Below, in pieces: positions 51,901 through 62,338 of a stretch of DNA of 64,000 nucleotides; the first letter of the stretch is position 1, and every line of letters starts with the position of its first letter. Location of the stretch: assembly GCA_963575645.1 (NCBI GenBank), contig OY754465.1:44418401-44482400 (forward strand), read 5' to 3'. The translations under genes and the position numbers were made by a program. The stretch comes from Xanthostigma xanthostigma. Taxonomy: Eukaryota > Arthropoda > Insecta > Raphidioptera > Raphidiidae. A model generated the notes under the pieces. The model searched no databases. It was not told the origin of the DNA and saw only the letters and a program-made list of their open reading frames with translations.

Positions 51901-54487
51901 CATTACAAAAGAAGTGTCACAAATCACGCTGTCTCAAATACCTACCCAAAAATGTTTGGTAGCTCTACTAGTATTAAAATTGTTATTAAACAAAACACTG
52001 TTTTAGAGTGTCTAACATAGAGATATAAGTTAGAGTACGCGAGTGAGCCATAAAAGAAGTGTCTGCTATTCAGAGAGAGAAAAGTTCCTTATCTCCATGG
52101 GACAAAACAATGCTGATTTGAGTAAACATATTAGACGGAGAGATAGCTACGGAAATAGGTTTGCAATTTATAGAGCAACGAAATCCCTCTAGTTAGTATG
52201 CCATACTATCATTATTAATTAATCCGGGCGCCTGGCAGCTGTTCAGAGGTGGGTGTGAGAGTGGATGGACAACAAAGGGGTTGTAAAGTCAATTGAAGGT
52301 GTGCAATTTATAGAGCTCTGTGTTTGGTGTGATATTATAGCTAATTATGTATTTAATTCGAATATAACATTGCCAGACGTTTTAATTGGGGGAAAAGTAG
52401 TGCCAGGTGCGGGAAAAAGTGCCAAAGTCGTCTCATTTATAGAGGACTGGGCCTATACTTTTTCATTAGAGTGGACCTTTAGAATCGTGTGTGCAAAAAT
52501 ACAGGCGCGAATATTCAGTTGATCACCCCGCCAGGCGACGACAAAGAGCAACTGGCTCCAACTCGCGCCGCCCGGGATGCACGCGACGTCTGCGCTACCC
52601 CCGCCCACATTAATTCTCTCTCTCACTCTTATGTAATTTTTATCAAAATTAGTTTTCCTTAGCTACGCAGGAAAAATGAATGTTGTTATTAATTCTGAAA
52701 AAATCATTATTCTCATTACATCTTGAGAAACAATTTATTACGAATTGCACTACTTTTCCCCTAATTAAAACGCTTGGCATTGTTATATTCGAATTAAATA
52801 CATAATTAGCTAAAATATCACACCAAACACAGAGCTCTATAAATTGCACACCTTCAATTGATTTTACAACCCCTTTGTTGCCCATCTACTCTCACACCCA
52901 CCGCTGAACAGCTGCCAGGCGCCCGGATTAATTAATAATGATAGTATGGCATACTAACTAGAGGGATTTCGTTGCTCTATAAATTGCAAACCTATTTCCG
53001 TAGCTAGCTCTTGGACTATATAAAATGATACGGAACGTTTGCAGCGTTCTCTCTCTGAACGGCAGACACTTTTACTTATGGCAAGCATACCCGCTAGCGT
53101 ACTCTAGTAATTATATCTCTATGGTGTTGAAAGGTTAATTGAGTATCAAAATATTATGCATAAAAACAGGATAATGTGGTCGCCTTCATCCATTATTAAT
53201 TGTATTACATGCTTTAGTAATAACTTATTTTATTGATAGATATTATTTCCCGCGACAGCTTCTTTCATCACATTTTTGGTCAATACAGCAGAAATCAGAA
53301 TTCAGAACAGTATATTTAACAAAAAGATTACGTTACTATCGACCATTATTTCGATGCATGCAAGAACGATTGCCAGATTTGAAAGAAACTCCACTATATG
53401 ATAAAATGGCGCAAGTACTCGGTGTAATAGGCAGTGGTGCGCAACCATCTACTGACCAAATCCTTGAATGCAGCCCTCTCTTTGTAAAAGAGCCATACGG
53501 ACTAAAATATATATATGGGAATCATGCTGTAAGTATTTTTGATAATTTAAAAATGTTTTGGGGAAGCACGATTTATTTAAAATCAAACTAAATCCATATT
53601 ATATTTGTTTATGTAAACCTCAATCTATATTAAATAAAAGTACAATGTTAGTTTGTTCAAAATCTTAAATCTTTGAAAGTTCTGCACCGATTGCTTTGAT
53701 AATTTTGACACGTTGCATTCGAATATGTGTATATTTAAAAAAAGAAACAGCGCCATCTGTTGATCGTTAAAGCAACACACGCTATACTAAATAATTTATG
53801 GCAACGGGAGTGCCATCTGTTGAACGTAACAGCACACGCAAACCAAACCGCGCCATTGCAACGCGTGGCCGGGTACAGCTAGTAAATATATAAAGTGTGT
53901 TGAAGATTGGCAAATGGTGCACACCTAAATTTTGTAAAGAATTAGTATCAAAAAAATAATACAAAAAATTTCGATTCTAACATTAGATAGCTCTGTTCCA
54001 AGCTCTCTGAGAACGGTAGCTAAAACAAAACTGTTTGTATTGGTTTTTGAGCTTACTGTGACGGTTCTGTACCGTTCTCAGAGAGCTTGGAACAGACCTA
54101 ATATCTAAAATATACCTACGATTTCTTCCAAGATTTGCTGTGAGTTTTTTTTTTCATATTTTACAGAAATCGTTAGCTCGTGTGCATTCGATACGTGGAT
54201 GGTTTCGGAGGACACGATTGTATGATCGAGCGTTAGCTATTGTAGAAATAGATCGCGCCATAATGCGAGAGGGTGGAGTACACAATATGCCATCCGAAGC
54301 GCTAAGGGAAGCATGTTTTATGCGCGGATTAAATCCAGCAAATATGTCTAACGATGATATTATACTTTGGTTAAACCAGTGGATCGCTATATCAAAAACG
54401 ATAAGTAAAGAAAATGTGTCCTTACTATTGCATTGTCCTATTTTATTGGGTTATAATGAACCGAGTAACTGGATGCTTCTACATTGA
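48948..54487 (+). CDS. LETMD1: LETMD1-like mitochondrial protein, copy B
   Basis: Four exons (48948-49045, 50741-51106, 53240-53528, 54167-54487) join in frame to 357 residues with the same phases as copy A (2, 2, 0) and identical lengths for exons 3 and 4 (289 and 321 bp). The leader (MTTTLLRNLCKTCNYARTVK) is basic and lacks acidic residues, as a mitochondrial presequence should. The core reads KKFPAAFRMYQVFTIGIKEF, ILTRKELELYHQMPRDMVKV, a membrane helix (PVLILSAVPFSNYVVFPLI), and the LETM1-like domain with YYFPRQLLSSHFW, REGGVHNMPSEALREACFMR and LNPANMSNDD. All donors are GT. It keeps the 14 exon-2 residues missing in copy A and so is the better model of the ancestral gene. Introns 1 and 2 are swollen by hAT, Harbinger and inverted-repeat elements. 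Confidence 0.88.
49442..50569. mobile_element. Harbinger-like MITE split by a hAT element, TAA target site
   Basis: The ends TGGCTGGTTTACA and TGTAAACCAGCCA are inverted, with TAA at 49439-49441 and 50570-50572. About 290 bp of MITE sequence remain once the inserted element 49711-50547 and its duplication are set aside. The MITE is in LETMD1-B intron 1. It contains 'cgagctgctgacc'-type GC-rich repeats. Confidence 0.72.
49711..50547. mobile_element. hAT-like element, 837 bp, nested, 8-bp TSD
   Basis: TAGTGTTGGGGAGAATCG at the left and CGAGTACCCCATCACTA at the right are flanked by the exact 8-bp duplication CTTGCAAC (49703-49710, 50548-50555). Both ends are full of GAGTACTCG-type repeats (more than ten copies of 'gagtac' or 'gtactc'). 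It lies inside the MITE 49442-50569 and is therefore younger. No transposase frame. Confidence 0.82.
51255..52012. mobile_element. Inverted-repeat element in LETMD1-B intron 2, first
   Basis: 'gacactctaaaacagtgttt' with 'tgtttaataacaattttaat' and 'gagctaccaaacatttttgg' at 51259-51325 is inverted at 51945-52012. A second inner pair ('tgtttgccaggcagtttc' / 'tgcctggcagacattta') lies near 51520 and 51705. Arms about 230 bp, diverged. Confidence 0.7.
52020..53125. mobile_element. Inverted-repeat element in LETMD1-B intron 2, second
   Basis: Arms of about 370 bp (52020-52400 and 52745-53125) pair: 'gcaacgaaatccctctagtt', 'taatccgggcgcctggcagc', 'caattgaaggtgtgcaattt', 'gagctctgtgtttggtgtga'. Because of this, almost the same peptide can be read from 52265 (+) and 52885 (-); it is a consequence of the inverted repeat. 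The centre is GC-rich near 52525-52600. Confidence 0.8.
53750..53882 (+). mobile_element. Helitron-like 3' end
   Basis: Two copies of 'gtgccatctgttga.cgt' precede a GC-rich stretch ending GGCCGGGTACAGCTAG followed by T at 53883. This is the 3' end type of non-autonomous Helitrons. The 5' end could not be placed. Confidence 0.45.
53989..54099. mobile_element. 111-bp miniature hairpin element
   Basis: CTCTGTTCCAAGCTCTCTGA plus GAACGG at the left is inverted exactly at the right (ccgttctcagagagcttgga then acag). It ends 67 bp before exon 4 of LETMD1-B, close to the branch-point region. Confidence 0.75.
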
Positions 54488-54887
54488 AAACAGATTTGAA
54501 AGCGTTGACGTCTCCACTCACCACGCCTTTTTTTTCTTATTTATAACAATAATTCTGTTCTCACTGCTTGAAAAATAATGGCTGATATATCATTATTTTC
54601 AAGCTCTGATATTAAAATAGTAAACTGATTTTATGTTGAGTAAAATATAGTCGTATTGTGATATTTTTATAAATCCAAAAAAAATGTTAGTCATTTGTAA
54701 TAATAAGTGAATGATATTATTTTTAATTCTGTATAAATTTCGTTTTGATAATTATTTTTAATGGATAATAATTCATATATCCTTTTATTTATTGATTGCA
54801 TTATGTAACAAAAAAATTGTTGGACGAGTGAACAAATACATTTTAACGCTCCAGAAAATTGTTTATTTTTCACCTATTTTATTGTTT

Positions 54888-55545
54888 TTTTTGACGTGAT
54901 AACGTCTTATAAATTGATGAATCACCAATCTTATAAATTGATAAAACACCGGCTGCATGCACGAAAAAGTGTAACGTTCCTAAATCCTAACGTTCGTAAC
55001 GCGTAACGTTCCGCCTGACCCTGTGCGTGCTTTTTGCTAATTTCTCGCTCAATTTAAATCAGATCGGTTTGAAACCAGTCTTAAACGAAAGAGGAGAACA
55101 TTTTACATAGATTTCGTATAACAGAATTTGCCTAAACAGTTTTTTTATACAAATTTATATAGAAAAATAGCTGTATAAATGCAATGTTGTCTAACGCATG
55201 GCGCGACGCGGTCGGTCGTCTTTGTTTGCCGTACATGGAAATTAGAAGATAACGTATGTCTTGTCTTAACATGAAAACGGCTGCATTTCTAATGTTTAAT
55301 TCAATTTTTTGACATTAGTATTTTGTGAAATGCAACGCCTTCTAAGTTAAGTATTGGAATAACTAATTATTATTAGAACATAATACTTTGACAGTTGCAA
55401 ACGTCACTTTTGACATTTCTTATCATTCCGACACCAAGGATAAGTGGATTGAAACCAAATTTTGGGAGGTTTAGGTTATGTATTACGGAATACGTTATCA
55501 CGTAAAACTATCGTCCGTAAACCGACTTTACAGACAACCAATTTT
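54888..55545. mobile_element. Inverted-repeat element family F, copy 2
   Basis: Left 'ttttttgacgtgataacgtc' and right 'acgttatcacgtaaaactat' are inverted. The left arm has a short tandem duplication ('cttataaattgatgaa.cacc' twice). It shares ends and several internal blocks with 21478-21725 but carries about 400 bp more. No coding frame. Confidence 0.65.
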
Positions 55546-55903
55546 TTTTTTTTTTGAAGTGAAAACTTCTTTAGCGGCGTTGTACACTTTTTTTGTAATG
55601 GGTAAAAAATGTTAAACTCGCGTCAGATAGAAAATTCGTAAGACCTGATCGAAAATGCGTAAGACGAAAACTTTTTTGTTTTTTTTGCTTAGCTATTTTA
55701 AAATAAATACAAAATGTAATCACATATTTTAATGGAGTAAGCAATTGTCTTTCAAATGCAAGAAACAGTTTTTTGATTTAATGAATATATTTTGACAAAA
55801 TCAAATGCTTGTAAAAACGATTCTCACTAGTAGTGGATTTCTGAGTAACGCTAAGTATATATACGAGTTGTTGAGGCACATCTACAGTACTTGCTTCGAC
55901 AGT

Positions 55904-55937
<34 letters not shown>

Positions 55938-56073
55938 CAAGTTTTCACTTCTGCCGGCACTCCCGGAGTGCAACCCGTCATTTATTTTTAACCGACGAAA
56001 AACAAAAACGGAGGAGGTTCTCAATTCGACGCGTATATTTTTTTTTTTTTATTTATTTATTTTTTTTTATTTA
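55546..56073. other. No gene seen
   Basis: Begins with an end-like 'gaagtgaaaacttctttag' of MITE family E at 55556. The frame at 55805-56080 runs into poly-T and is not supported. Confidence 0.4.
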
Positions 56074-56400
56074 TGTATGACCACGCATAACTTTTTACAG
56101 AGTAGTCCGATTTTGATAATTATTTTTTTGTTTGAAAGGGTATACCCCGAAGTTGGTCCCATATAAATTTGGTAGAAAAATTCCAACCCTAAGGGTAGGA
56201 AAACAGGGGATGATTGATTGTTCACTCACTGATTATAATGTATGACCACACATAACTTTTTACAGAGGGGTCCAATTTTGATAATTATTTTTTTATTGAA
56301 TAGGGTATACCTCGAGGTTCGTCTCATATAAATTTGGAAAAAAAATTCCTACCCTAAGGGTGGGAAAATAGGGGTGATTTTCACAGATTTTCATGCTGAG
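56074..56400 (+). repeat. Tandem duplication, 166-bp unit, two copies
   Basis: Copies start at 56074 and 56240 with TATGACCAC.CATAACTTTT, then 'ttgataattattttttt', 'gggtatacc.cga.gtt', 'catataaatttgg' and 'ccctaagggt.ggaaaa'. Divergence is about 15% by eye. Noncoding interspersed repeat. Confidence 0.75.
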
Positions 56401-56447
56401 TTGTGTATATTACAATTATAAATTATATAGCCACAAAAAATTATTAA

Positions 56448-56946
56448 ATAAAAACTTTTTAACAAAAAAATTACACCGCCGAAAAACTGAAAAGCAAAAA
56501 ATAATAAATCTTTTTATTTAACTAAGTTCTATCTAAGTAGTTGAACGTATGTGACAGTCTAGTATATCTAAGTAATTTTGAGTCGGCGTCAAACCATCAA
56601 TGAACAAAGATCACTAAAAGAAATAACCAAATCAAATTAACAATGATACGTGAAATCTCCAGCGATAAACATTAACATTCTAAACATGCGCTCTCCACAC
56701 GACCACTCGCAAAGACGTGTGCTCTCAGTGTGCCCGTTAGGGTTGCTCTGTCGCTGATATTAACTTCGTGAACGCTCAAAGATTTCCGGCGAAGGATTGT
56801 TGACGCCGACTCAAAATTACTTAGATATACTAGACTGTCACATACGTTCAACTACTTAGATAGAACTTAGTTAAATAAAAAGATTTATTATTTTTTGCTT
56901 TTCAGTTTTTCGGCGGTGTAATTTTTTTGTTAAAAAGTTTTTATTA
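56448..56946. mobile_element. MITE with about 145-bp near-perfect terminal inverted repeats
   Basis: 'aataaaaactttttaacaaa' through 'ttacaccgccgaaaaactga', 'ttctatctaagtagttgaac', 'gtgacagtctagtatatcta' and 'ttttgagtcggcgtcaa' at 56448-56592 is inverted at 56796-56946 almost without mismatch. The unique centre is about 200 bp. The very low divergence between arms suggests a recent insertion or recent gene conversion. Confidence 0.82.
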
Positions 56947-56998
56947 AGGTATTTAGTGGTCAAATTACAATAAAGAACGTTTTAAATTTTCAGTGGCC

Positions 56999-57004
56999 TT
57001 TATT
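56999..57004 (-). terminator. Poly(A) signal of ZC3H3
   Basis: AATAAA on the minus strand about 520 bp after the ZC3H3 stop codon, just before the MITE 56448-56946. Other candidates in this AT-rich stretch cannot be excluded. Confidence 0.4.
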
Positions 57005-57525
57005 TAAAAAAATATATAAAAATACATTTACATAAAACAGCAACAATACAAATGTATATCACAATTTAATTCCATATTTCAATTTACAAATATATATTTT
57101 TTAATATTTACAAATTTTCATCTTTTTACATACTGTATAACAGTTGAGATACATTTATTCGGTTCAATTACACAGCACTACTTCATTTTACAATATTAAA
57201 CACCTTATTTTGGTTTGTCGCCTTATAGATCTGTTTAGATTTGATGCGCTTTTTTTGAGTATTTTGACTTCAACTTGCATCCAAATTCCACAATAACAGA
57301 GTTTTTTAAAACAGGAGCGTCAATAGTAACGCTATTTCTGAAAACTGCTCAGATCTACACACCTTTTGGAGCCTTATGCCAAGTTGATCGAAATAGCAAA
57401 ATTTAAGAGAATATAACCTCGTAGTACCAGAGTAATTTTTAGATTATGAAACATAGAAAGTGTTATTCAACTTTTGCAAATGGAGATGAGTTTACATTAC
57501 TAAACGTTATAAATTTTGAACGGAA

Positions 57526-60230
57526 TTATTCTTTTAATGCTATATAATCGGGTAAATCTTCTGTTCTTGGCCTTTTAGCAACAACCAATTCAATCGAAGC
57601 ATCTAAATCGTTTGTAAGGCAGTCGTTATGATATCTTTCATTTTTTTTCGTAATCAAAACAACTTCCTTTTTATTGCCAGTATCAATGAAAAACTCACAT
57701 GATGCGGTGTTTTCTTTAGTTGTAGTAGTGTTGGTGATGGGTTTAATGTCTTTTGTCGGAGTATGTTTTTTATGTGGATATGAACAAAAACGTTTTTTGC
57801 ACTCTCCGTTGCGTTCAAACTCTGGACATATAAGGATATGTCGCTTGTCGCACTGAAAATATAAATCAAACAATGATACAAGAGAATTTTAATCACACTT
57901 CTTTTTTTAAACTTTCTTACCTTCCCTGCTAACGGACAATAGCCTTCTAAGAAATTTTTGCAGACTTCTACTTTTTCATTTAATTTCACATGTAAATAGG
58001 GACAGTTCTCTCTACTGCAAAATCCTTCTAAAAAGAATTTACAAGTCGGCATCTTCTCAAGACTAATTAAATGAGAGAGGCAACAGTCTTTTATGTCACA
58101 TTCGCCTTTTAGAAATCTGAAAATATAGAATTACTCCATGATACTATCACTATATTATGTTCATTGGGATGCGAATTTTAGATAATTTGTCGAACACTGA
58201 CGTTTTCGATTCTAACGATGAATACCTACTCGGCGTTGGAAAAAGACTATTTTTATAAATTCCTTTTTCACCCCATTAAGGATAGATTGAAACAAAAAAC
58301 AGAACAAATCTGTGGTTGCTTATTTTTAATGAAGTGTTAATACATTGAATTTAATATTTAACGATTCGTGAGATAGGAATTTTTGACCACCTTACGTTTT
58401 GAAAAATCTTCTTATTGTGTGCCTAGGTCATGAATTGTATATTCCAAGTCGTGTTTTGTCTCTGGGTGTTGACGTCACCCAAAGACAAAATACTGTCATG
58501 GAATTACTCAATGTTACGCAATAACTGATGAATATAAATACGATAATGGTAAATAAAATTTATTTTTCAGAATTGTCTATCCTGAAGACTAATACTAAAC
58601 TTACTTGCTGCAAATTGTAACTTTTTTAGGATCATGCATTCTTTTACAGGTACCGTTTTCTTTTCCTCGACATTTTCCGAAACGATTGAAGAATGGACAC
58701 GCTTGATTATTTTTACGTAATTTATTTGACAATGTATTGATGCTTTTTTGCCGCATTTGACTGTAAAAAAATGAAAAAGATACACGTGTAAATTGTTCGA
58801 AAAAGTAAATTTTAATATCGTCATCTTTACCTCAAAACTCGTTTTGGTGTATTGGAATGACCGGTACTTAATATTCGTGTCCTGTTAATAATTCCTGATG
58901 CCTTGTTTTGAGAATTGGACATACTTCGTATTCTGTTTCCAGTTGAGGGAGTTTTCAACCATTTATATTTTTCAATCGATGATAGTTGTTTTTTGACCAA
59001 TTTATTAGCAGTTGTTCTTCGATCAATTTTGTAATTAATTTTATCGCATGTATTGAAACTTTTAATTTTTTTTATAGTTTTTATTCTTCTATCCAATTTA
59101 AATTCCGAAATTACAGTGTTACTCAACTTTCTTTTAGCCGGTGTCTTAATTAATACTTTTTTTCTTCTATCAATTTTATGAATCGATTTGTTTATTGTTT
59201 TTATATTCGTAGATATCTTTGGTGTCATTAAAAATGCGTTGTGTGTAATTTTCACTAATTTATTAGGTGATAATTTTATAGTAGAGAAATTGTTTGTTAA
59301 TTTTGTGGTTTTTATAATAATTGACGGCGACTTTAAATTTTGTTCCGATAACACCGGCCCACATTTTATCAATTTATGCGGACTCGAATGTACGAACGAT
59401 GATTTTACATTTTGTTTGGACAATTTATGAGCATATTTTATTAGTTTATATGAGCTCAAGTGTGCAATTTGTCTGGGCGACTTATGAGATGAGGACTTAA
59501 TTAATTTATGCGCGGTAGAATGTACAATTTGTGGTTTATTTAGCGATTTCTGTGGACATTTTATTAATTTATGAGGACTTGAATGGATTATTTGTGTTTC
59601 AGAGTTAATTACTGGTACCGAGTTTGTGTTCAGTTTTGATTGTACATAGTCCTTTATATTATTATTATTATGTGTAGTCGATGAGGGAGTTGATGTTTGT
59701 GTAGTTAGCGAATTGAGCATTTTAGGATTTATATGAATGGTAGAATTTTTAACGTCATTACTGTCTAATATAGTGTTGTTTTTTAGAGTTAACTGAGTTT
59801 TGCGTTCAAAATGTGGATTAATATACACTTGTGAACCTTTTATATCATGTACATTTTGTCGATTGTTTTGTTTTAGTGACTGTACACTTTTCTCAAAGTG
59901 AGGATTTATATAGACTTGAGTTTTGAAATGTGGATTAATCAAAACTTTTCTGTTCACGGTTTCACGTTGATTCATAAAATTGTCTGGCATATGACTATTT
60001 TTGTACCAAAGATCATTATCCGGTGGTTTTTGAGTGCACTGATAATAGTTATACAGTGAATTTTCCATATTATTGTTTATCACGGGCACGTTTGGATGAA
60101 AATCTATAAGAAAAATGTACTCGCCTGAAATTAATACACATTTGCTACTAACAATTATTTATATTAACAAAATGTTTTGCTTACTTGAAGGATACGTGTA
60201 CAATAGGGCACTATTCTCAATTTCACTCAT
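57526..60230 (-). CDS. ZC3H3: ZC3H3-type protein with five CCCH zinc fingers
   Basis: ZC3H3 is a nuclear RNA-binding protein needed for export and polyadenylation-linked processing of mRNA. Five exons (60230-60185, 60103-58831, 58760-58605, 58116-57921, 57852-57526) join in frame to 665 residues. Residues 1-440 are low-complexity and basic, with INPHF motifs at 71-75, 81-85 and 110-114 (INPKM at 140), several HKLIK-type repeats at about 190-300, and IDRR/LDRR repeats at about 325-390. The finger array is C461-H482 (CX8CX7CX3H), C490-H507 (CX7CX4CX3H), C517-H534 (CX7CX4CX3H), C544-H562 (CX7CX5CX3H) and C566-H584 (CX8CX4CX3H). Spacing and linkers (KMP.C, VEVC..FL.GYCP) match ZC3H3, not tristetraprolin-like proteins. 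The tail 585-665 is unconserved. Finger 4 is split by intron 4 (GK|CDKRH). It is divergent from RpL14. Confidence 0.9.
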
Positions 60231-60706
60231 AATAATTGTAAATTATGCTTTTGTAATAATAAAATCGATGAATTCACAAATATTTGACAGAAAACTATCA
60301 AACGTTAATCAGACCAATTTTTTTAGAGTGCCTTCATGAATTTACACATGACATTGACAAGTCTTGCCATACTTTTGTAGTGTTCTCTGGATAGATGGTA
60401 GCAGAGATACATACGCTGGTAGCACGAGATATTTAAAGATATTTTTATTTGAATATTATGTTTTTTAATTAATATTTTCTAACTATTTATACATGTGATT
60501 GTTTATAAATTTTACCGTTTATTATTTAAATATACTATTAGATTTTTAAAAATCATAACATTTTATAATACAATATTTTAGACTTTAGTTATTTGACGTT
60601 GTATTTACATCCGTGTGGCGCTGCGCAGTGGCGCTAGTTTCAGCTGGGGTAGCCATATTTCTTTTAGTCAGTTTTCGTGCTACTCATCGGAATATAGAAC
60701 GTCGCA
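60231..60706. promoter_or_regulatory. Divergent promoter region, ZC3H3 (-) and RpL14 (+)
   Basis: Start codons are 476 bp apart. On the RpL14 side, 'tattTCTTTTagtc' gives a pyrimidine-rich TCT-type initiator (C at 60661), as used by ribosomal protein genes in flies, and would make a 46-nt 5' UTR. The short GC-rich repeat 'tggcgctgcgcagtggcgct' lies 40 bp upstream. No TATA box is seen on either side. Confidence 0.5.
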
Positions 60707-62317
60707 ATGGTATGAAATATTGTAATTATAAAATAAATTTTAAGTATTCACTTTCATTAAAATTAATAGTTTTGAATCTTTAACGATTGAAAATATTATG
60801 CTGAGTTTAGTTTATTTGTGGCAATTACAATGAAACACGTTCACGCAGGTTTTGCGACCACGTGTTTCGGCATACGGTCTGCAAGATTATTTAATTCTGT
60901 TTCTGTAGTGTTTATTTTAATTTCCAGACGTTCACGAGATTTGTAGAAACTGGCCGCGTTGCCCTCATAGCAGATAGCCAAGACAAAGACAATGGCAAAC
61001 GTGTCGCAATTGTTGATATTATTAACCAAGGAATGGTAAGTGGAAGTGTATTTAAAATTGACTTACGCCTTAAATTAATATCTTATATTGAAAGATAAGT
61101 AGATTGTAGTGGGATTCTGGGGTTTACGGTTTATCCGGATTTGTTGTATTGAGAAGGAACCTGCCTGCACAACCATAATTATTATTATCAAATAGTTTGT
61201 ACTGACACTTAGTAAACTTAAAGCTGTGTCCTGACTATACCAATCGGCAAAGTTGCACTAGTATGGACGTGACGTCGGCTTCTTTATCAGGCAAATTCGT
61301 TGCCGATGACAAGTCAGAATACAGCTTAAGAACTTATGATAAAGGTTCTGAACTCGCACCTTTTTCCCCAAAACTTTCATAATATAAGGAATGGACGAGA
61401 TCGATAACGATGTAAAATGCTTATCACATCACATGTGGTACATTATACATAGCCCATATTAAAAAGTAATCATGATTATATTATTTCAAATCAGATAACC
61501 GTGTAATAATGTGATGATACATATTTCTTGATAGGAATTGCCGGCTGACAAATGTTGATGCCAATTGAATTCTGATTTTATGACTTTAAATCCTAGGATA
61601 ATTACTTTAGAGTTGAAAGTTGCCTAATCGTGTTGTTGATTCTAGGTTGTAGTGGACGGACCAGAAACTGGTGTGACACGACGACAAATCCGTCTTAACC
61701 AGATACATTTAACAAAGTTCCGTATTAAATTTCCATTCACTGCATCGACCAGAGTTGTTCGAAAAGCGTGGAAAGATGCAAAAGTTGATGAGAAATGGGC
61801 CGAGAGTGTATGGGCTAAGAAAATTGAAGCCAAAAACAAGGTAAATATTTCAAATTTCACCTGTAGACTTGATGAAATATTTTTATACAAATTGTAGTTG
61901 AACCACAGTATAGAACCACATTCAGAGCAATTGAACACAGTTTTTGTGATGATACAATTTCATTGATAGGAATTGCCGTCTGATTTCTTTGATGCCATAA
62001 TTTATTCTGAAAAATTGTGTTCCCTTTCATAAAATATTTCAAAGGCATGCAAAAAATACGATTATGAACGTAATTGATTATTGAAATAAAATTTTCAGCG
62101 CTTGGAAATGGGAGATTTCGACAGATTCAAGCTGAGAAAAGCACGCCAACGTAGAAATAAAGCCCGTAGCTTTACATTCTTCCGAATTAAGAAGAAGAAC
62201 GCACGTAGCGGTAATCTTTTTGGAAAGAAAACTGCCACGAAAGGTGGAGACAAACCGAAACCGCCAAAAGCGAGCAAGAAAGCAGCAGCAGCGCCAGCGG
62301 CTGCGCCTAAAAAGTAA
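60707..62317 (+). CDS. RpL14: Ribosomal protein L14 (eL14)
   Basis: A large-subunit cytosolic ribosomal protein. Four exons (60707-60709, 60928-61035, 61646-61840, 62099-62317) join to 174 residues. Exon 1 contains only the ATG, which is common in insect ribosomal protein genes. The protein has the eL14 SH3-like N-terminal fold (RFVETGRVALIAD, KRVAIVDIINQGMVVVDGP), the core LNQIHLTKFRIKFPFTASTR, VVRKAWKDAKVDEKWAES, DFDRFKLRKARQRRNKA, and a Lys/Ala-rich tail (KASKKAAAAPAAAPKK) that binds rRNA at the surface. It is longer at the C-terminus than Drosophila RpL14. Introns 2 and 3 each carry a C/D-box snoRNA candidate. The divergent neighbour is ZC3H3. AATAAA is at 62333. Confidence 0.95.
61221..61327. 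mobile_element. 107-bp MITE in RpL14 intron 2
   Basis: 'aagctgtgtcctgact' with 'accaatcggcaaagttgc' at the left and 'gcaaattcgttgccgatgac' with 'agtcagaatacagctt' at the right are imperfect inverted repeats. Small, noncoding. Confidence 0.55.
61508..61580 (+). ncRNA. C/D-box snoRNA candidate 1, in RpL14 intron 2
   Basis: Boxes in order: C GTGATGA (61511-61517), D' CTGA (61545-61548), C' TTGATGC (about 61555-61561), D CTGA (61572-61575). The spacing gives a snoRNA of about 70 nt located 70 bp before exon 3, the usual distance for intron-encoded snoRNAs. The D' guide (TTGATAGGAATTGCCG) is shared with candidate 2. Flanking bases pair only weakly. The likely job is to guide 2'-O-methylation of rRNA; the target is not identified. 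Confidence 0.65.
61941..62016 (+). ncRNA. C/D-box snoRNA candidate 2, in RpL14 intron 3
   Basis: Boxes: C GTGATGA (61946-61952), D' CTGA (61980-61983), C' TTGATGC (61989-61995), D CTGA (62007-62010). The flanks CAGTTTTT and AAAAATTG can form a terminal stem. The D' guide matches candidate 1 while the D guide differs (ccataatttatt against ccaattgaatt), so this is a diverged duplicate of the same snoRNA. It ends 80-90 bp before exon 4. Confidence 0.72.
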
Positions 62318-62332
62318 TATATTTTTTATTTG

Positions 62333-62338
62333 AATAAA
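62333..62338 (+). terminator. Poly(A) signal of RpL14
   Basis: AATAAA lies 16 bp after the stop codon, giving the very short 3' UTR typical of ribosomal protein mRNAs. Confidence 0.75.

Noticed and set aside
53782-53964. 60-codon minus-strand frame
   Set aside because: Overlaps a Helitron-like 3' end and a 'gccatctgttga' repeat; no homology recognised.
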